The notes: generated by a model from the sequence alone, not told the origin. Counted from the stretch's first letter, positions 25,761-34,759 are shown. The stretch: DNA of 64,000 bases from Syntrophaceticus sp050949745 (GCA_050949745.1 JBMNGF010000001.1:124001-188000), one strand, 5' to 3'. A program made the numbers and translations.

Positions 25761-26598
25761 CTTCTTGTTCTCCCTTCTCCTGCTTGTTGATAAGCACCCG
25801 GTGAGGATAAGGAATCTCTATACCTTCGTGATCAAATGCCCCTTTAATCCTTTTACGCAGCTCTCTGCCGTAGGCCCACTGCTTCATAGGGGCCACCGTG
25901 CCAAAGACCATAATGGTTGCCCCTGAGCTGTCTAGCCCTGTAACCCCCAGAACCTGAGGTTCATCCACAACCTCTTCAGATTTCTCCTCTGCCATTTCAT
26001 GGCATACATTATTAATGATATCTATAGCTTGGTCCAGATTAGTTTCAAGGGCAACCGGTACTTCTAGGAGCACACCCATCCCTGAGCGAGAATAATTAAC
26101 AACATGGTCGATCAGTCCATTGGGGATGATATGAATCTCCCCTGTCCAAATCTGGACTCTGGTTACACGCAGCCCGATCTCCTGTACAGTCCCCTCTGCT
26201 CCGGCAATTTTTACATAATCACCCACAGCAAACTGATCCTCAAACAGAATAAAAAATCCAGAGAGCACATCCCGCACCAGATTCTGTGCCCCAAAACCTA
26301 CAGCTAAACCCAGAACACCTGCTCCAGCTAAAATAGAGGTCGTAGGCACCCCTAACTCATCAAGAACGATCACACCACCGACAAAATAGATGGTGTATTT
26401 GAGCATGCTCTTGGCAAGCCCGCTCAGTGTATTGACACGGCGTTCATCCCACCTACCGGACAGCCTGTCGAGGTCTATGATATTGTCAATCAAACGGGTA
26501 CCGATCTTACCAATAATAGCAGAGAGCAGGATAATGATTGCTATACGCAGAGCTGTCATGACTTCCGGTATTTCTAGCATGTTAAGAATAGAATCCAA
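25741..26598 (-). CDS. mscS: Small-conductance mechanosensitive channel MscS
   Basis: A 285-residue membrane channel that opens on membrane tension to release solutes. Three hydrophobic spans precede the pore helix AGAGVLGLAVGFGAQNLVRDVL (about 92-113) and the beta domain start GFFILFEDQFAVGDYVKI. The cytoplasmic part has LRVTRVQIWTGEIHIIPNG, the MscS signature. Start is TTG at 26598 after GGAGGATGCCTT. It lies just upstream of DUF951 on the same strand. Confidence 0.93.
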   Translation of the reverse strand: MDSILNMLEIPEVMTALRIAIIILLSAIIGKIGTRLIDNIIDLDRLSGRWDERRVNTLSGLAKSMLKYTIYFVGGVIVLDELGVPTTSILAGAGVLGLAVGFGAQNLVRDVLSGFFILFEDQFAVGDYVKIAGAEGTVQEIGLRVTRVQIWTGEIHIIPNGLIDHVVNYSRSGMGVLLEVPVALETNLDQAIDIINNVCHEMAEEKSEEVVDEPQVLGVTGLDSSGATIMVFGTVAPMKQWAYGRELRKRIKGAFDHEGIEIPYPHRVLINKQEKGEQEDDTEAL

Positions 26599-26881
26599 AA
26601 GGCATCCTCCAGTCAGTTTAGTGGTTGGTAGTTAATCGTTAGTCTTTGGGAAAAAGTTCAATAAACCGCAAGAACCGCCTCTGTCTTTACAGGAACTAAA
26701 AAATAAGCCGCTAACAGAAAATAGTTTCTGGATTCTTCAGACTTCTGACATCCTGTTTCAGACTTCTGCTTTTCAGGTCGGTCGTTAGCGTTAAAGCAAT
26801 CATAGCATAAATAGATGTCGGAAGCCGGAGGTCTGATGTCAGAAAAAACCCCTCTATCATAGCTTGACAGCCTTGACAGAA
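26599..26881. repeat. Gap with degenerate TTGGTGG/CTTCTGAC repeat words
   Basis: No gene is seen. Words such as GTGGTTGGTAGTTAATCG, CAGACTTCTGACATCC and GTCGGAAGCCGGAGGTC mark worn copies, in both orientations, of the modules listed at 25031 and 25199. Confidence 0.5.
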
Positions 26882-27934
26882 TTAATTCACCTGAATATTC
26901 CCTGTACCGCTACCCAGCACACGCCCGATGACCCGGCAGTTGGGCACACCCGCCTGCTCTAATCCGGCTAAAAGCTGGTCTCCCCGCTCTTCGGGAACAG
27001 CGATAAGCAGCCCCCCTGAGGTTTGGGGGTCAAAGAGAAGATCCACTGAGGCTTGTCTCAAATTATCGCAAATATGGATATGCCCCTCAATGTACTCCCG
27101 GTTCCGATAAGCTCCGCCAGGAAGAAAACCTTCCTCTGCTAATTCCTCCGCCCCAGGAAGGAAAGGAACAGAAGCCAACTCTACTTCCATATCCATACCG
27201 CTGTTAACGGCCATTTCCCGCAGATGGCCCAACAGCCCAAACCCAGTGATATCTGTACAGGCATTGACCCCTACACTGCACATAACCTCAGCAGCTGATG
27301 CATTCAGAGCAGCCATAACCGCTGCCAGATCTTCTTCTTCATGAGAACTCAATAGATCGCCCTTTAAAGCTGTAGCCAACACCCCAGTGCCCAGGGGTTT
27401 TGTCAAAACTAACAGGTCCCCTTCCCTGGCATCACTGTTTGTTATCAATTGATCCGGATGTACAATACCGGTCACAGCCAGCCCGTATTTTGGCTCCTCA
27501 TCCTCTACCGAATGCCCGCCCAGCAAAACCGCGCCAGCCTCTGCAACCTTATCGCTTCCTCCCTGAAGAATAGCCTTCAGGGTATCTGTTCCCAGTTCAC
27601 AAACCGGGTAGGCCACAAGATTGAGAGCGGTAATCGGTGTGGCCCCCATTGTATAGATATCGCTCAGAGCATTGGCAGCTGCAATTTGACCAAACCAGTA
27701 GGGGTCATTCACAACAGGTGTAAAAAAATCCACTGTTTGCACAATGGCAAGATCCGGACGCAGGCGAAAAACCCCCGCATCATCTGGAACACCACAGCCG
27801 ACTAACAGGTCGGGGTGTTCAATGCCCTTTATATCTTTGAGCAGTTCATCCAGGACACCCGGTCCTAATTTGGCCGCTCAACCAGAAAAACGTGCATGAT
27901 GTGTTAGCTTGATTTTAGTGCTTTTGCTCGTCAT
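26882..27934 (-). CDS. selD: Selenophosphate synthetase SelD, itself a selenoprotein
   Basis: SelD makes selenophosphate from selenide and ATP for selenocysteine and selenouridine synthesis. The full product is about 350 residues, from ATG 27934 to the stop at 26882, read through an in-frame TGA at 27878-27880 as selenocysteine 19 (context HARFSG-U-AAKLGPG). That is exactly where SelD proteins carry the catalytic Cys or Sec, followed by the normal GIEHPDLLVGCGVPDDAGVF and VQTVDFFTPVVNDPYWFGQI. Ordinary gene calling would begin only after the TGA and lose 64 residues. A SECIS-like hairpin lies just downstream of the TGA. The start codon is placed by homology; its ribosome site (AAAGGTGGTGTG) is adequate. 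Confidence 0.92.
27852..27866 (-). promoter_or_regulatory. SECIS-like hairpin of selD
   Basis: On the minus strand AGGAC (27866-27862) pairs with GTCCT (27856-27852) around the loop CGGGT. The loop begins 16 bases after the UGA codon and has a G among its first two bases, which fits bacterial SECIS rules for SelB recognition. Confidence 0.7.
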
Positions 27935-27977
27935 TATCACACCACCTTTTTTAGAAGTCAGAGGCCAGAGGTCGGAG

Positions 27978-28004
27978 GTGGCACGGGGACGTTTCGTTTG
28001 CCAC
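27978..28004. repeat. GTGGCA palindrome with CGTTTCG centre
   Basis: Arms GTGGCA and TGCCAC surround CGGGGACGTTTCGTT. This is the reverse orientation of the same element at 32626, 40369, 41015 and 41170. Confidence 0.75.
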
Positions 28005-28145
28005 ATATCAGCGACCGATCACCCCCCGATCATAGGAACTGGTAATCCCCTTTGTATATTATTGTCCGAACTACTTTTCTCCTTTCCCTTGTTATATTCT
28101 TACTATTGCATTTTGGAATAATGCAAATTGTCTGCAGACATCTTT

Positions 28146-28847
28146 TTAGACCATATGGAATAAGTTCGCCAAAACCTGAGCAGCCACACCCCAACTTTCA
28201 TTGAAGTAGGGCACCATGACAGAAGTCTCCCAATTATCGATCAAAGCTGTGCGAAAACCTTCCCCCAAAAAGCCCAGGCTCAAGCTGTATAGCAATGGGG
28301 TTAACATCCCAACAGCCACAACTAAAAAAAGTCCGTTACTGGCAAGTCCGAGGGTCAGTCCCCCTAACCTGTTCACACCCCCCATCAGTACTACATTAGC
28401 AATACCTGTCAGGACATTAGCCAGCAGTTCCAAACATGCCCCCAGGCAGATAGATGCAGCTGCAAAGACAAGAAAAAAGGCAATGAGCTTTACCAGGCTG
28501 TCCGCCATCAGCTGTGCAGATGTCACCCCAGAGATACCGCTCTGTATCGCATCCACAGACGCCCAAAGAGAAGGTGGAAAGGCGGACCCCGCATCTGAGG
28601 CAAGTGGGGACCCTCCCCCGACAGGTACCCCTCCGGCACATAAGGGGATGAAAATCTTCGTAAATAATCCTTCTAGGCCAAGACGATTCCCCAGGAAGTC
28701 AGCCACCGGGATATAGTAACGCCCAGCCAGCCAAACACCTGCCAAAAATCCGGCAAAACGACAAACCATTGAGATTAAGCCGCGGCTGAAACCCCGAAAT
28801 GCCCCCCAGGCCAAGACAAGAAAGAAAATTCCATCAACCAAATTCAT
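28146..28847 (-). CDS. CvpA family membrane protein
   Basis: A 233-residue protein with four or five hydrophobic spans. The start MNLVDGIFFLVLAWGAFRGF, then RGLISMVCRFAGFLAGVW, is the CvpA (colicin V production) family signature. In Firmicutes CvpA-like proteins are linked to envelope stress, but the function is not settled. The segment between the second and third span (about 75-120) is Gly/Ser rich and longer than in short homologues. ATG at 28847 with GGAGGGGATGTAA upstream. Confidence 0.85.
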   Translation of the reverse strand: MNLVDGIFFLVLAWGAFRGFSRGLISMVCRFAGFLAGVWLAGRYYIPVADFLGNRLGLEGLFTKIFIPLCAGGVPVGGGSPLASDAGSAFPPSLWASVDAIQSGISGVTSAQLMADSLVKLIAFFLVFAAASICLGACLELLANVLTGIANVVLMGGVNRLGGLTLGLASNGLFLVVAVGMLTPLLYSLSLGFLGEGFRTALIDNWETSVMVPYFNESWGVAAQVLANLFHMV

Positions 28848-28949
28848 TTACATCCCCTCCTAAGATCCCCCGACTGTGCGGTAAACCAGCCGGATTTGCT
28901 GGAGAACAGCTTAACCTATTTTTGGTAATTTGTCAATGCAGTTATTTTT

Positions 28950-29225
28950 TTAGTTTTTATGGCGCAGCTTAAAGAGCTCGGATAAGGCATGTGACCCTTG
29001 AGATATTATAATACCGGAGATAATATAGTCTACAAAAGGATATTTCGTCTGCATTCCAAGTATAGTAAAAATGCCCACATTATAAGCAAAGCATAGGGTA
29101 ATCCCGACTAATATAGTAACAAACTCTGAGGCTTTATTGCTGATGAACTGTCTGAATATAGCTGTCAAAGCCTCAACAACAACAGACATAAAAATCAGGG
29201 TTTGGAGTGCCTCAACAGGTTCCAA
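28950..29225 (-). CDS. Small membrane protein, unknown
   Basis: A 91-residue protein with two or three hydrophobic spans (about 8-25, 35-60 and 65-80) and a basic tail LFKLRHKN. I do not recognise a family; the size and layout resemble small holin-like proteins. It starts at about 29225 with GGAGGGGC upstream. It stands alone between cvpA and a repeat array. Confidence 0.55.
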   Translation of the reverse strand: MEPVEALQTLIFMSVVVEALTAIFRQFISNKASEFVTILVGITLCFAYNVGIFTILGMQTKYPFVDYIISGIIISQGSHALSELFKLRHKN

Positions 29226-29273
29226 GGAAGCCCCTCCTCACAGAAAAATTATATCTCTAATGTATATGCGAAA

Positions 29274-29356
29274 TTGGTGGTTGGTAGTTGGTCGTTGGTG
29301 GTTAGTGGTTGGTGGTTGGTGGTTGGTGGTTGGTGGTTGGTGGTTGGTGGTTGGAG
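29274..29356 (+). repeat. TTGGTGG tandem array
   Basis: About 80 bases of nearly perfect GGTTGGTGGTTGG repeats (seven or more TTGGTGG units at 29305-29354, with variants before). The strand is G-rich with regular GG pairs, as in two-tier G-quadruplex formers. It lies between divergent genes. Confidence 0.85.
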
Positions 29357-29441
29357 AAAGATGTTCGGAACTCGGTAATAGTATGTATAAGGGGAGTTAG
29401 GAAAGTTGTAGTAAAAAAACTACTGGGAAGGAGTGTCAAGA

Positions 29442-30071
29442 TTGATTTTTACCAACAGACAGGATGCTGGAAAGAAGTTGGCAGCAAAGCTGCTGGAATA
29501 CCAGGAAAAACAACCGGTTGTCCTGGGGATCCCCCGTGGTGGTGTGGTTGTCGCTGCAGAGGTAGCCAAAGAACTGGATGCACCTCTAGACCTGATCATT
29601 CCTCGCAAAATCGGTGCCCCCAGCAATCGGGAACTGGCGGTCGGTGCTGTGGCTCCTGATGGTACAGCCATTTTTGATAAGAAAGCGATAAGTTTCTTGG
29701 GGTTACAGGAAGCCGATCTTCAGGATGAAATCGGGCGACAAAGCACAGAGATCGAAAGGCGCACCACAGCCTACAGAGGCAATCGCCGACCACTGTCTCT
29801 CCAAGGGAAAACAGTGATCTTAGTGGATGACGGTATCGCTACCGGCCTGACAGCAAAAGCCGCTCTGCAGTCAGTTCGCAAGCAGAAACCCGAATCTCTG
29901 GTTTTGGCAGTACCTGTTGCCTCTATGGAGGCAGCAGCCCTGCTAAAAAAAGATGTTGACGAATTTATCTGCCTGCTAGTCCCAGAGGTCTTCTATGCAG
30001 TAGGACAGTTTTATGATGACTTCAGCCAAACCACAGATGAAGAAGTGGCTGCAGCACTGAGTAGTGGTTAG
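29442..30071 (+). CDS. Phosphoribosyltransferase family protein
   Basis: A protein of about 209 residues with the PRTase fold. The PRPP loop is TVILVDDGIATGLTAKAAL (about 117-135), and the N-terminal part has QEKQPVVLGIPRGGVVVA and LIIPRKIGAP-NRELAVGAV. This matches the group often annotated as phosphoribosyl transferase domain proteins next to dienelactone-hydrolase-like enzymes, whose substrate is unknown. TTG at 29442 is preferred: GAAGGAG lies eight bases upstream and the product then begins as IFTNRQDAGKKL. The GTG three codons earlier is too close. Confidence 0.8.
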   Translation: MIFTNRQDAGKKLAAKLLEYQEKQPVVLGIPRGGVVVAAEVAKELDAPLDLIIPRKIGAPSNRELAVGAVAPDGTAIFDKKAISFLGLQEADLQDEIGRQSTEIERRTTAYRGNRRPLSLQGKTVILVDDGIATGLTAKAALQSVRKQKPESLVLAVPVASMEAAALLKKDVDEFICLLVPEVFYAVGQFYDDFSQTTDEEVAAALSSG

Positions 30072-30240
30072 TGGTTGGTCGTTGGTGGTTGGTGGTTGGA
30101 ATCTGTAGTTCGGTCAAAACATAGGTAACACCGGAGTCCGAACAATGAGTTCTTGCTGATCAAGCCAGTCCTTGGGCAGCTAGCTTCCCACATCCGACAT
30201 CTGGTTTCTGACTTCCGTTTTTCAGGTTGGTTGGTTGGGT
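30070..30240 (+). repeat. TTGGTGG-bounded module, type A, copy 2
   Basis: Near copy of 25031-25203: same order of GTAGTTCGGTCAA, ACCGGAGTCCGAACAATG, GGGCAGCTAGCTTCCCACAT and TTTCTGACTTCCGTTTTT, bounded by GTTGGTGG words. Its left edge overlaps the end of the phosphoribosyltransferase gene. Confidence 0.85.
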
Positions 30241-30318
30241 TCAGCCGCGCGGTTTCGCAGGTAGCGACACTGCTGGGATAAAAACCGACCGGCTTGACCG
30301 ATCAGTAGAACCGTCCCG
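30241..30318 (+). repeat. CAGCCGCG ... GAACCGTCCC repeat, copy 1
   Basis: About 80 bases containing CAGCCGCGCGGTTTCGCAG, GGATAAAAACCGACCGGC and a GAACCGTCCC end at 30308-30317. It matches 32337-32419. Confidence 0.75.
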
Positions 30319-30398
30319 GCGCGCCAACGGCGCGCGACTGTTGGTATGGAATAAAATTTAGATTATCTATTAAGTCAAGAATGATATGATACGGATAA

Positions 30399-30430
30399 AA
30401 AATAGCCCCCTAAAATTATGAGAGCTATTT
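30399..30430 (-). terminator. Possible terminator of the toxin/antitoxin operon
   Basis: AAATAGC (30400-30406) and GCTATTT (30424-30430) pair, with a T-run on the minus strand after the stem. The stem overlaps the toxin stop codon. Confidence 0.5.
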
Positions 30431-30715
30431 GATATATCGCTTTATTTGTTCATAAAAATTTTCACGAGTACCGGCAAGAAGAACAATAATCTTTTTGCCA
30501 TCAACCTCACTTATGGTATAGGCGATTTCATAATTGATACCCTTATATTTTACATCGAAACCATAAACACCGGATAAATCACCACGTTTTGGCTGACCGA
30601 TATAAGGATTCTTACTTAATTTTAGTAAAGCTGTTTTATATTTATTTTTTAGAGGTTTCTCCTTTATTTTTTTAAAGAAGCGTTCAGCCGGAGAGCTGAA
30701 TAGTATTTCATACAT
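30425..30715 (-). CDS. RelE/ParE-family toxin
   Basis: A 96-residue protein of the RelE/ParE superfamily: FSSPAERFFKKIKEKPLKNK (helical start), NPYIGQPKRGDLSGVYGFDV and YEIAYTISEVDGKKIIVLLA strands, then GTRENFYEQIKRYI. RelE-type members cut mRNA on the ribosome while ParE types hit gyrase; this fits the RelE/YafQ side by size and pattern, but is not certain. It begins two bases after the antitoxin stop (GAGGAC ribosome site). Confidence 0.82.
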   Translation of the reverse strand: MYEILFSSPAERFFKKIKEKPLKNKYKTALLKLSKNPYIGQPKRGDLSGVYGFDVKYKGINYEIAYTISEVDGKKIIVLLAGTRENFYEQIKRYIK

Positions 30716-30717
30716 AA

Positions 30718-31086
30718 TCAGTCCTCTAAGCCAAAGATGTCATCGAAGTTTGCTGCGGATTTTTCACCAGCTGCAATGGCATCTGCTTCTTCAAGCATAT
30801 GTGCAACAGCTTTTTTGATATTTTTGCTTTGTGTTTCAAACTGCTTTACTAGTTCATCACCCGAATATCCTTGAGAAACTAGGTCCTTTAGTATTTCAAC
30901 GGAAAACTCACTTGGTTCCCTATGAAGAGGCTGAATAACAATTTTACCATCTTCAAGTGAGCATTCAACCTCGCTACCAAGTTCAAGATGTTTATAGAAT
31001 TGTAAAGGTATCGTAATTTGACGTTTTTTTGAAACGCTGATTACTTTGCGGTCCATAATACCACGCTCCATAGCAATCGTAGACAT
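30718..31086 (-). CDS. AbrB-type antitoxin
   Basis: A 122-residue protein with an AbrB/SpoVT-like swapped-hairpin DNA-binding domain at about 10-50 (DRKVISVSKKRQITIPLQFY), followed by a helical C-terminal part that would wrap the toxin. ATG at 31086 with AAGGAGG upstream; the frame is open further but without a ribosome site. It is cotranscribed with the RelE-like toxin and should repress its own promoter. Confidence 0.8.
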   Translation of the reverse strand: MSTIAMERGIMDRKVISVSKKRQITIPLQFYKHLELGSEVECSLEDGKIVIQPLHREPSEFSVEILKDLVSQGYSGDELVKQFETQSKNIKKAVAHMLEEADAIAAGEKSAANFDDIFGLED

Positions 31087-31156
31087 ATCTGTAACCTCCT
31101 TATAGTATATGCAGAATCCATAAGGATAATCCCTATTTCCCTGTATCTTTATAAAT

Positions 31157-31185
31157 ATTATAACAAGGAAACAAAGAAAGCTCAA
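31157..31185 (-). promoter_or_regulatory. Promoter of the toxin/antitoxin operon
   Basis: TTGAGC (31180-31185) and TATAAT (31157-31162) with a 17-base spacer, minus strand, about 70 bases before the antitoxin ATG. Confidence 0.65.
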
Positions 31186-31347
31186 TTGTAATCTAAGAAA
31201 AAGAAGGAGAGGACACAGATACAGCCTTTCTCCGTATGGTATATGGTTGTACTCTTCTGTTCCAACGATAATATCATAAGTTTATTTGAGAAAGAAACTG
31301 CTTAGCTTGTTCAGAAACAAAAACGGTTTAATCGAGCTTCACGCCCA

Positions 31348-32241
31348 CTAACCATCTAGTGTCACCCGATTATGTATGGCAGTCAACCCATCCATATCAA
31401 TCCCTTTATAAAGGCCGCAGGCTGTCCCGAGAATAAATCCCCCGTGTGCTGCAAGCTTTTCGATCTCAGAGGCCAGCTCATTTAAAAATTCAGGGTCATG
31501 TGATTTTATTAAATCATCAACCTCCAGTGTCCCCCAAAAACACAGTTCTGGATATTGCTCCTGCAGCTTCACTGGATCCATACCTGCCCCGCGCTCAAAA
31601 CACTGCAGTCCCTTGAATCCGCAGTCGATCAAGTCTGGGATTATTTCAGCATAATTTCCGTCTGAATGAAAGAAAAAGGGGATGTTTCCTCCGCCTGCTT
31701 CCACCTGACCTGCCAGAGCAGGAAATAATTCATTTCTCAGTGTACTGGGATTAAGCATTAAGCCACGCTGATAAGCAATGTCATCAGCGATGAGAATGCC
31801 GTCGACCCCCTGGTCAACCAGCCTTTTGATCAGTTCCCTGTTCATCCTTTCCACTTTTTCAATAAGAGCTTGGAAGGAGAGAGGGGAGCTCCGGGAAAGC
31901 ACCAAAAAGTCGGTATATCCCACGGTGCGTGTCCCCCACCCGAATGCACCGTCGAGCAGAGCAAAAGTGAATAAAGGCGTCTCCGAAACCCACCTGTCTA
32001 GATCTGGCACAGTGATTTCCGCTGCGTCAGGAATATCCTTCCCCACCGGATAGTCTGGAGGCAGACAGATAAGATCCAGTCCTAAATCATTAATAAAAGC
32101 AGCTCTTTCCTCAAAACCGACCTGACTGCTGTTCAAATGCTGTGCAATCAGATCATCCCCAATACACAGTTCCCCTCTGGGAATCCTATCGGGAATTTGC
32201 TGGTTGATGGCTGCTTTAACCCTTTCCTGGGAATTCGGCAT
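31348..32241 (-). CDS. Uroporphyrinogen-decarboxylase-like (UroD/MtaA-family) protein
   Basis: A 297-residue UroD-superfamily protein. It begins with SQERVKAAINQQIPDRIPRG, has GILIADDIAYQRGLMLNP in mid-protein and FFFHSDGNYAEIIPDLIDCG and LQCFERGAGMDP later. In this superfamily MtaA-type members move methyl groups between corrinoid proteins and thiols or pterins with a bound zinc; heme-pathway UroD is unlikely because no heme genes are near. It is shorter than the other two UroD-like proteins here and may hold a different substrate. ATG 32241 with GAGGTGAT. Confidence 0.75.
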   Translation of the reverse strand: MPNSQERVKAAINQQIPDRIPRGELCIGDDLIAQHLNSSQVGFEERAAFINDLGLDLICLPPDYPVGKDIPDAAEITVPDLDRWVSETPLFTFALLDGAFGWGTRTVGYTDFLVLSRSSPLSFQALIEKVERMNRELIKRLVDQGVDGILIADDIAYQRGLMLNPSTLRNELFPALAGQVEAGGGNIPFFFHSDGNYAEIIPDLIDCGFKGLQCFERGAGMDPVKLQEQYPELCFWGTLEVDDLIKSHDPEFLNELASEIEKLAAHGGFILGTACGLYKGIDMDGLTAIHNRVTLDG

Positions 32242-32776
32242 TGAATATCACCTCGAGTAATATGGAATATATTTTAAAAAGGTGCAAGGCACCACTTCTA
32301 CATAATCGGAATGTTTAATGCAATCACCGGAACAGTTCAGCCGCGGTTTTACAGATCACAACACAGGCTGGTATAAAAACCGACCGGCTTGACCAATCTC
32401 CGAACAGCGGAACCGTCCCACCGGGCGTTGCTTTATTGATAAGGCCGACTGTTGAGTCAATGAGTCAAGTGAGTCAAGGGGACGGCAGACTGTGTGACAA
32501 ACATGCAGGTTTTTCTGAGTCAAGGGGACGGGGACTTTGACTCACGAGACTAAGAATGAGTCGAAAAGACTGTCCCCATGCTACATTACCTATTACTTGC
32601 CACCAACGACTGCCCACTAACCACTATTTATGTGGCAAACGAAACGTCCCGTTGCCACATAAATTGATGCGTGGAAGGGGCAGACCCTCTCCCACGCATC
32701 ATATCATAGATCCAGGCCTAGATTGAATACTGCTGCGTCTGGATAAAAACTTTAGTGTTTGTGCCTGGATATCTGT
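32242..32776. repeat. Repeat-filled gap
   Basis: No gene is seen. Contents: CAGCCGCG/GAACCGTCCC repeat copy 2 (32337-32419); TGAGTCAA ... TTGACTCA palindrome with GGGGACGGGGAC centre (32516-32544); the 12-base-arm ATTTATGTGGCA palindrome with CGAAACGTCCC centre (32626-32664); and a hairpin GATGCGTGG ... CCACGCATC (32666-32700) after the methyltransferase gene. Confidence 0.8.
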
Positions 32777-34105
32777 TTACTTGTAGACACCGTATTCTTT
32801 GGTGAACTCCACCATTGCTTTGACATTTTCGTGCTTGGCTTCGTCAAACCAGATACCACAATCGACCATTAATCCGCCATCTTTACCTACTACGTCAATC
32901 AGTTCCTTAACATAGGCTTTGACATCATCAGGGGTACCCAGACATAGAGTAGTAATCGGAACATTACCTCTGAAGCAAACCACATCACCTAAAACTTCTT
33001 TTGCCTTATGAATATCCACTGTCTCGAACCAATATAATGCCTTGCCCTTTGGAATATCACTGATGATCTCTAATCGTGATGTATTATCCCCTTCAAACAA
33101 TGGCATAGGCACACAACCCTCTTCAATCAAGCCCAACATTACCTTTCTAAGGGTTGGCCAGTAAAAGGTTTTGTATTGCTCAAGTGACATAAAGCCCTCA
33201 GGCCCTTTGTGCAACATGAGCCCAACTATTGGGTTGCTACTCTTCTTAGATTGCTCTACCCCCATTCTGACTAACAATGGGACCAGCCTATCCATGGCTT
33301 TCAAAAGCTTTTCAGGGCATCTGTACATATCTACCATGACACCATAGGTGCCCCTAAACCAGTCACCAATGATATCATATGGCGCTGCTGAGTTTCCTCC
33401 TCTCATTACAGGGAAACCCAAGCTTGTTATTTCTTTTGATTCCCTCGCTAAATGCTTGCCCCATCTGACAGCCTCTTTTCCAGCCTTGATTAGGGAATTG
33501 AGGGCTTCTTCAACCTCCGGTGTTCCGAATATGCCAACATTACCTAATATGGAAAGGTAGTAGCCAAAAAATTCGTAGGCAGGACGTACATTTTTCATGG
33601 GCTCCAATATCCCGCAAACACGCGGTAGATAAACCCGCATCATAAAATCAGCCGGATCCTCGATAAAATGGTCGTAAAACTCGTCAGCTTTTGCGTACTC
33701 ATCTTCTACAAACTGAAACACATGTTCAGCAGCGGTTTCACGCCCAGGCAATCTAAGCTGTTTGTAGTCTAAAAGCTCTAAAACATGTCCAGAGAGAGCG
33801 TAGGATGAACCATTGAATAAATCGGGTTCAAAATCATGAAGGGTTTTCATGTACGCCTGATGTGCCTTGTCATAATCGAACATGACCTCTTCGCATGTAT
33901 ATCCATTATCAAGAGCAGGGAACATGCCGAAGCTAGGCGTAATGGGAACCCTATCAGGAATCTTTAACTGAATAGCATCTGCAACCCTTTTCACTCGCTT
34001 TGCGTATGCTTCTGCTGCTTCATCATTAACGAAATCTATTCCTTCTCCGGTAGACCATGCATCGAGACGCTGTTTCGTTTTATCGTTATTCTGATTTTCC
34101 GCCAT
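32777..34105 (-). CDS. UroD-like corrinoid methyltransferase, 442 residues
   Basis: A UroD-superfamily protein expected to transfer a methyl group from a substrate to the adjacent corrinoid protein. Blocks: RVADAIQLKIPDRVPITPSF at the start, EFYDHFIEDPADFMMRVYLPR, GDWFRGTYGVMVDMYRCPEKL, and near the C terminus VVCFRGNVPITTLCLGTPDD and GGLMVDCGIWFDEAK. It is the downstream partner of the corrinoid protein at 34133-34759 (27-base gap), the usual layout for O-demethylase or methylamine systems. About 50% or more of its segments are alike with the 417-residue protein at 37237. The methylated substrate is unknown. ATG 34105 with GGAGGGAAAGAG. Confidence 0.82.
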   Translation of the reverse strand: MAENQNNDKTKQRLDAWSTGEGIDFVNDEAAEAYAKRVKRVADAIQLKIPDRVPITPSFGMFPALDNGYTCEEVMFDYDKAHQAYMKTLHDFEPDLFNGSSYALSGHVLELLDYKQLRLPGRETAAEHVFQFVEDEYAKADEFYDHFIEDPADFMMRVYLPRVCGILEPMKNVRPAYEFFGYYLSILGNVGIFGTPEVEEALNSLIKAGKEAVRWGKHLARESKEITSLGFPVMRGGNSAAPYDIIGDWFRGTYGVMVDMYRCPEKLLKAMDRLVPLLVRMGVEQSKKSSNPIVGLMLHKGPEGFMSLEQYKTFYWPTLRKVMLGLIEEGCVPMPLFEGDNTSRLEIISDIPKGKALYWFETVDIHKAKEVLGDVVCFRGNVPITTLCLGTPDDVKAYVKELIDVVGKDGGLMVDCGIWFDEAKHENVKAMVEFTKEYGVYK

Positions 34106-34132
34106 CTCTTTCCCTCCATCCTGATAATTTGA

Positions 34133-34759
34133 TCAAAGCCCCAGCCATTTTTTAGCAAGGGAAATCCCTGCCATGGGGTCCGCTCCATAAGCATCAGCGC
34201 CAGTATATGCCACGACATCTTCATTAATTATACTGCCACCGATCATTATTTTTACATCGTTCAACCCTGCTTCTTTAATGGTCTCTACCGTATTCTTCAT
34301 TGAGTCATATGCTAAAGTCAACAGGCCACTCAACCCAACCACCTTTACATCGTTTTCCCTTATTGCTTCAACATACTTTTCAGGAGGTACATCAACTCCT
34401 AAATCAATTACTTCAAATCCATTAATATCCATCATAAAGGTTACAATATTTTTACCTATATCGTGAATATCACCTTCAACAGTCCCAATAATAACCTTCC
34501 CTATCTTTTCTGCTCCGGCTTCTTCTTCCATTTCAGGTTTTACTATCTCCGAAACTCGTTTTAATATTTCACCGGCAAAAATGAGATCTGGTATGAAGTA
34601 TTCCCCACTCTCAAACCTTTTCCCGACCTCTTCCATAGCAATTCTAGAACTGTCAACAATCTCCATAGGCTTTTTTCCCGATTCAAGCAACTCCTGAACC
34701 ATATCTAACACTTCTTTTTCCTTAAGCTCTGTAAGAGCTTTAACAAGTTTTTCAGCCAT
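34133..34759 (-). CDS. Corrinoid (B12-binding) methyltransferase protein
   Basis: A 208-residue corrinoid carrier of the MtaC/MtbC/MttC type. It has the N-terminal helical cap (EVLDMVQELLESGKKPME, then GKRFESGEYFIPDLIFAGEI) and the B12 domain with the cobalt-ligand motif EGDIHDIGKNIVTFM (DxHxxG), then GVDVPPEKYVEAI and GLSGLLTLAYDSMK, with GGSIINEDVVAYTGADAYG near the end. It carries the methyl group on cobalt between two methyltransferases. It is first in its operon with the 442-residue UroD-like gene, downstream of a promoter with operator sites. Confidence 0.92.
   Translation of the reverse strand: MAEKLVKALTELKEKEVLDMVQELLESGKKPMEIVDSSRIAMEEVGKRFESGEYFIPDLIFAGEILKRVSEIVKPEMEEEAGAEKIGKVIIGTVEGDIHDIGKNIVTFMMDINGFEVIDLGVDVPPEKYVEAIRENDVKVVGLSGLLTLAYDSMKNTVETIKEAGLNDVKIMIGGSIINEDVVAYTGADAYGADPMAGISLAKKWLGL

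Noticed and set aside
29300..29400. Frames with WWLVVGG repeats over the TTGGTGG array
   Set aside because: They are translations of the tandem DNA repeat and have no ribosome site.
31348..32241. Heme biosynthesis HemE
   Set aside because: No other heme genes are near, and the neighbours are corrinoid methyltransferases, so a methyltransferase role is more likely.
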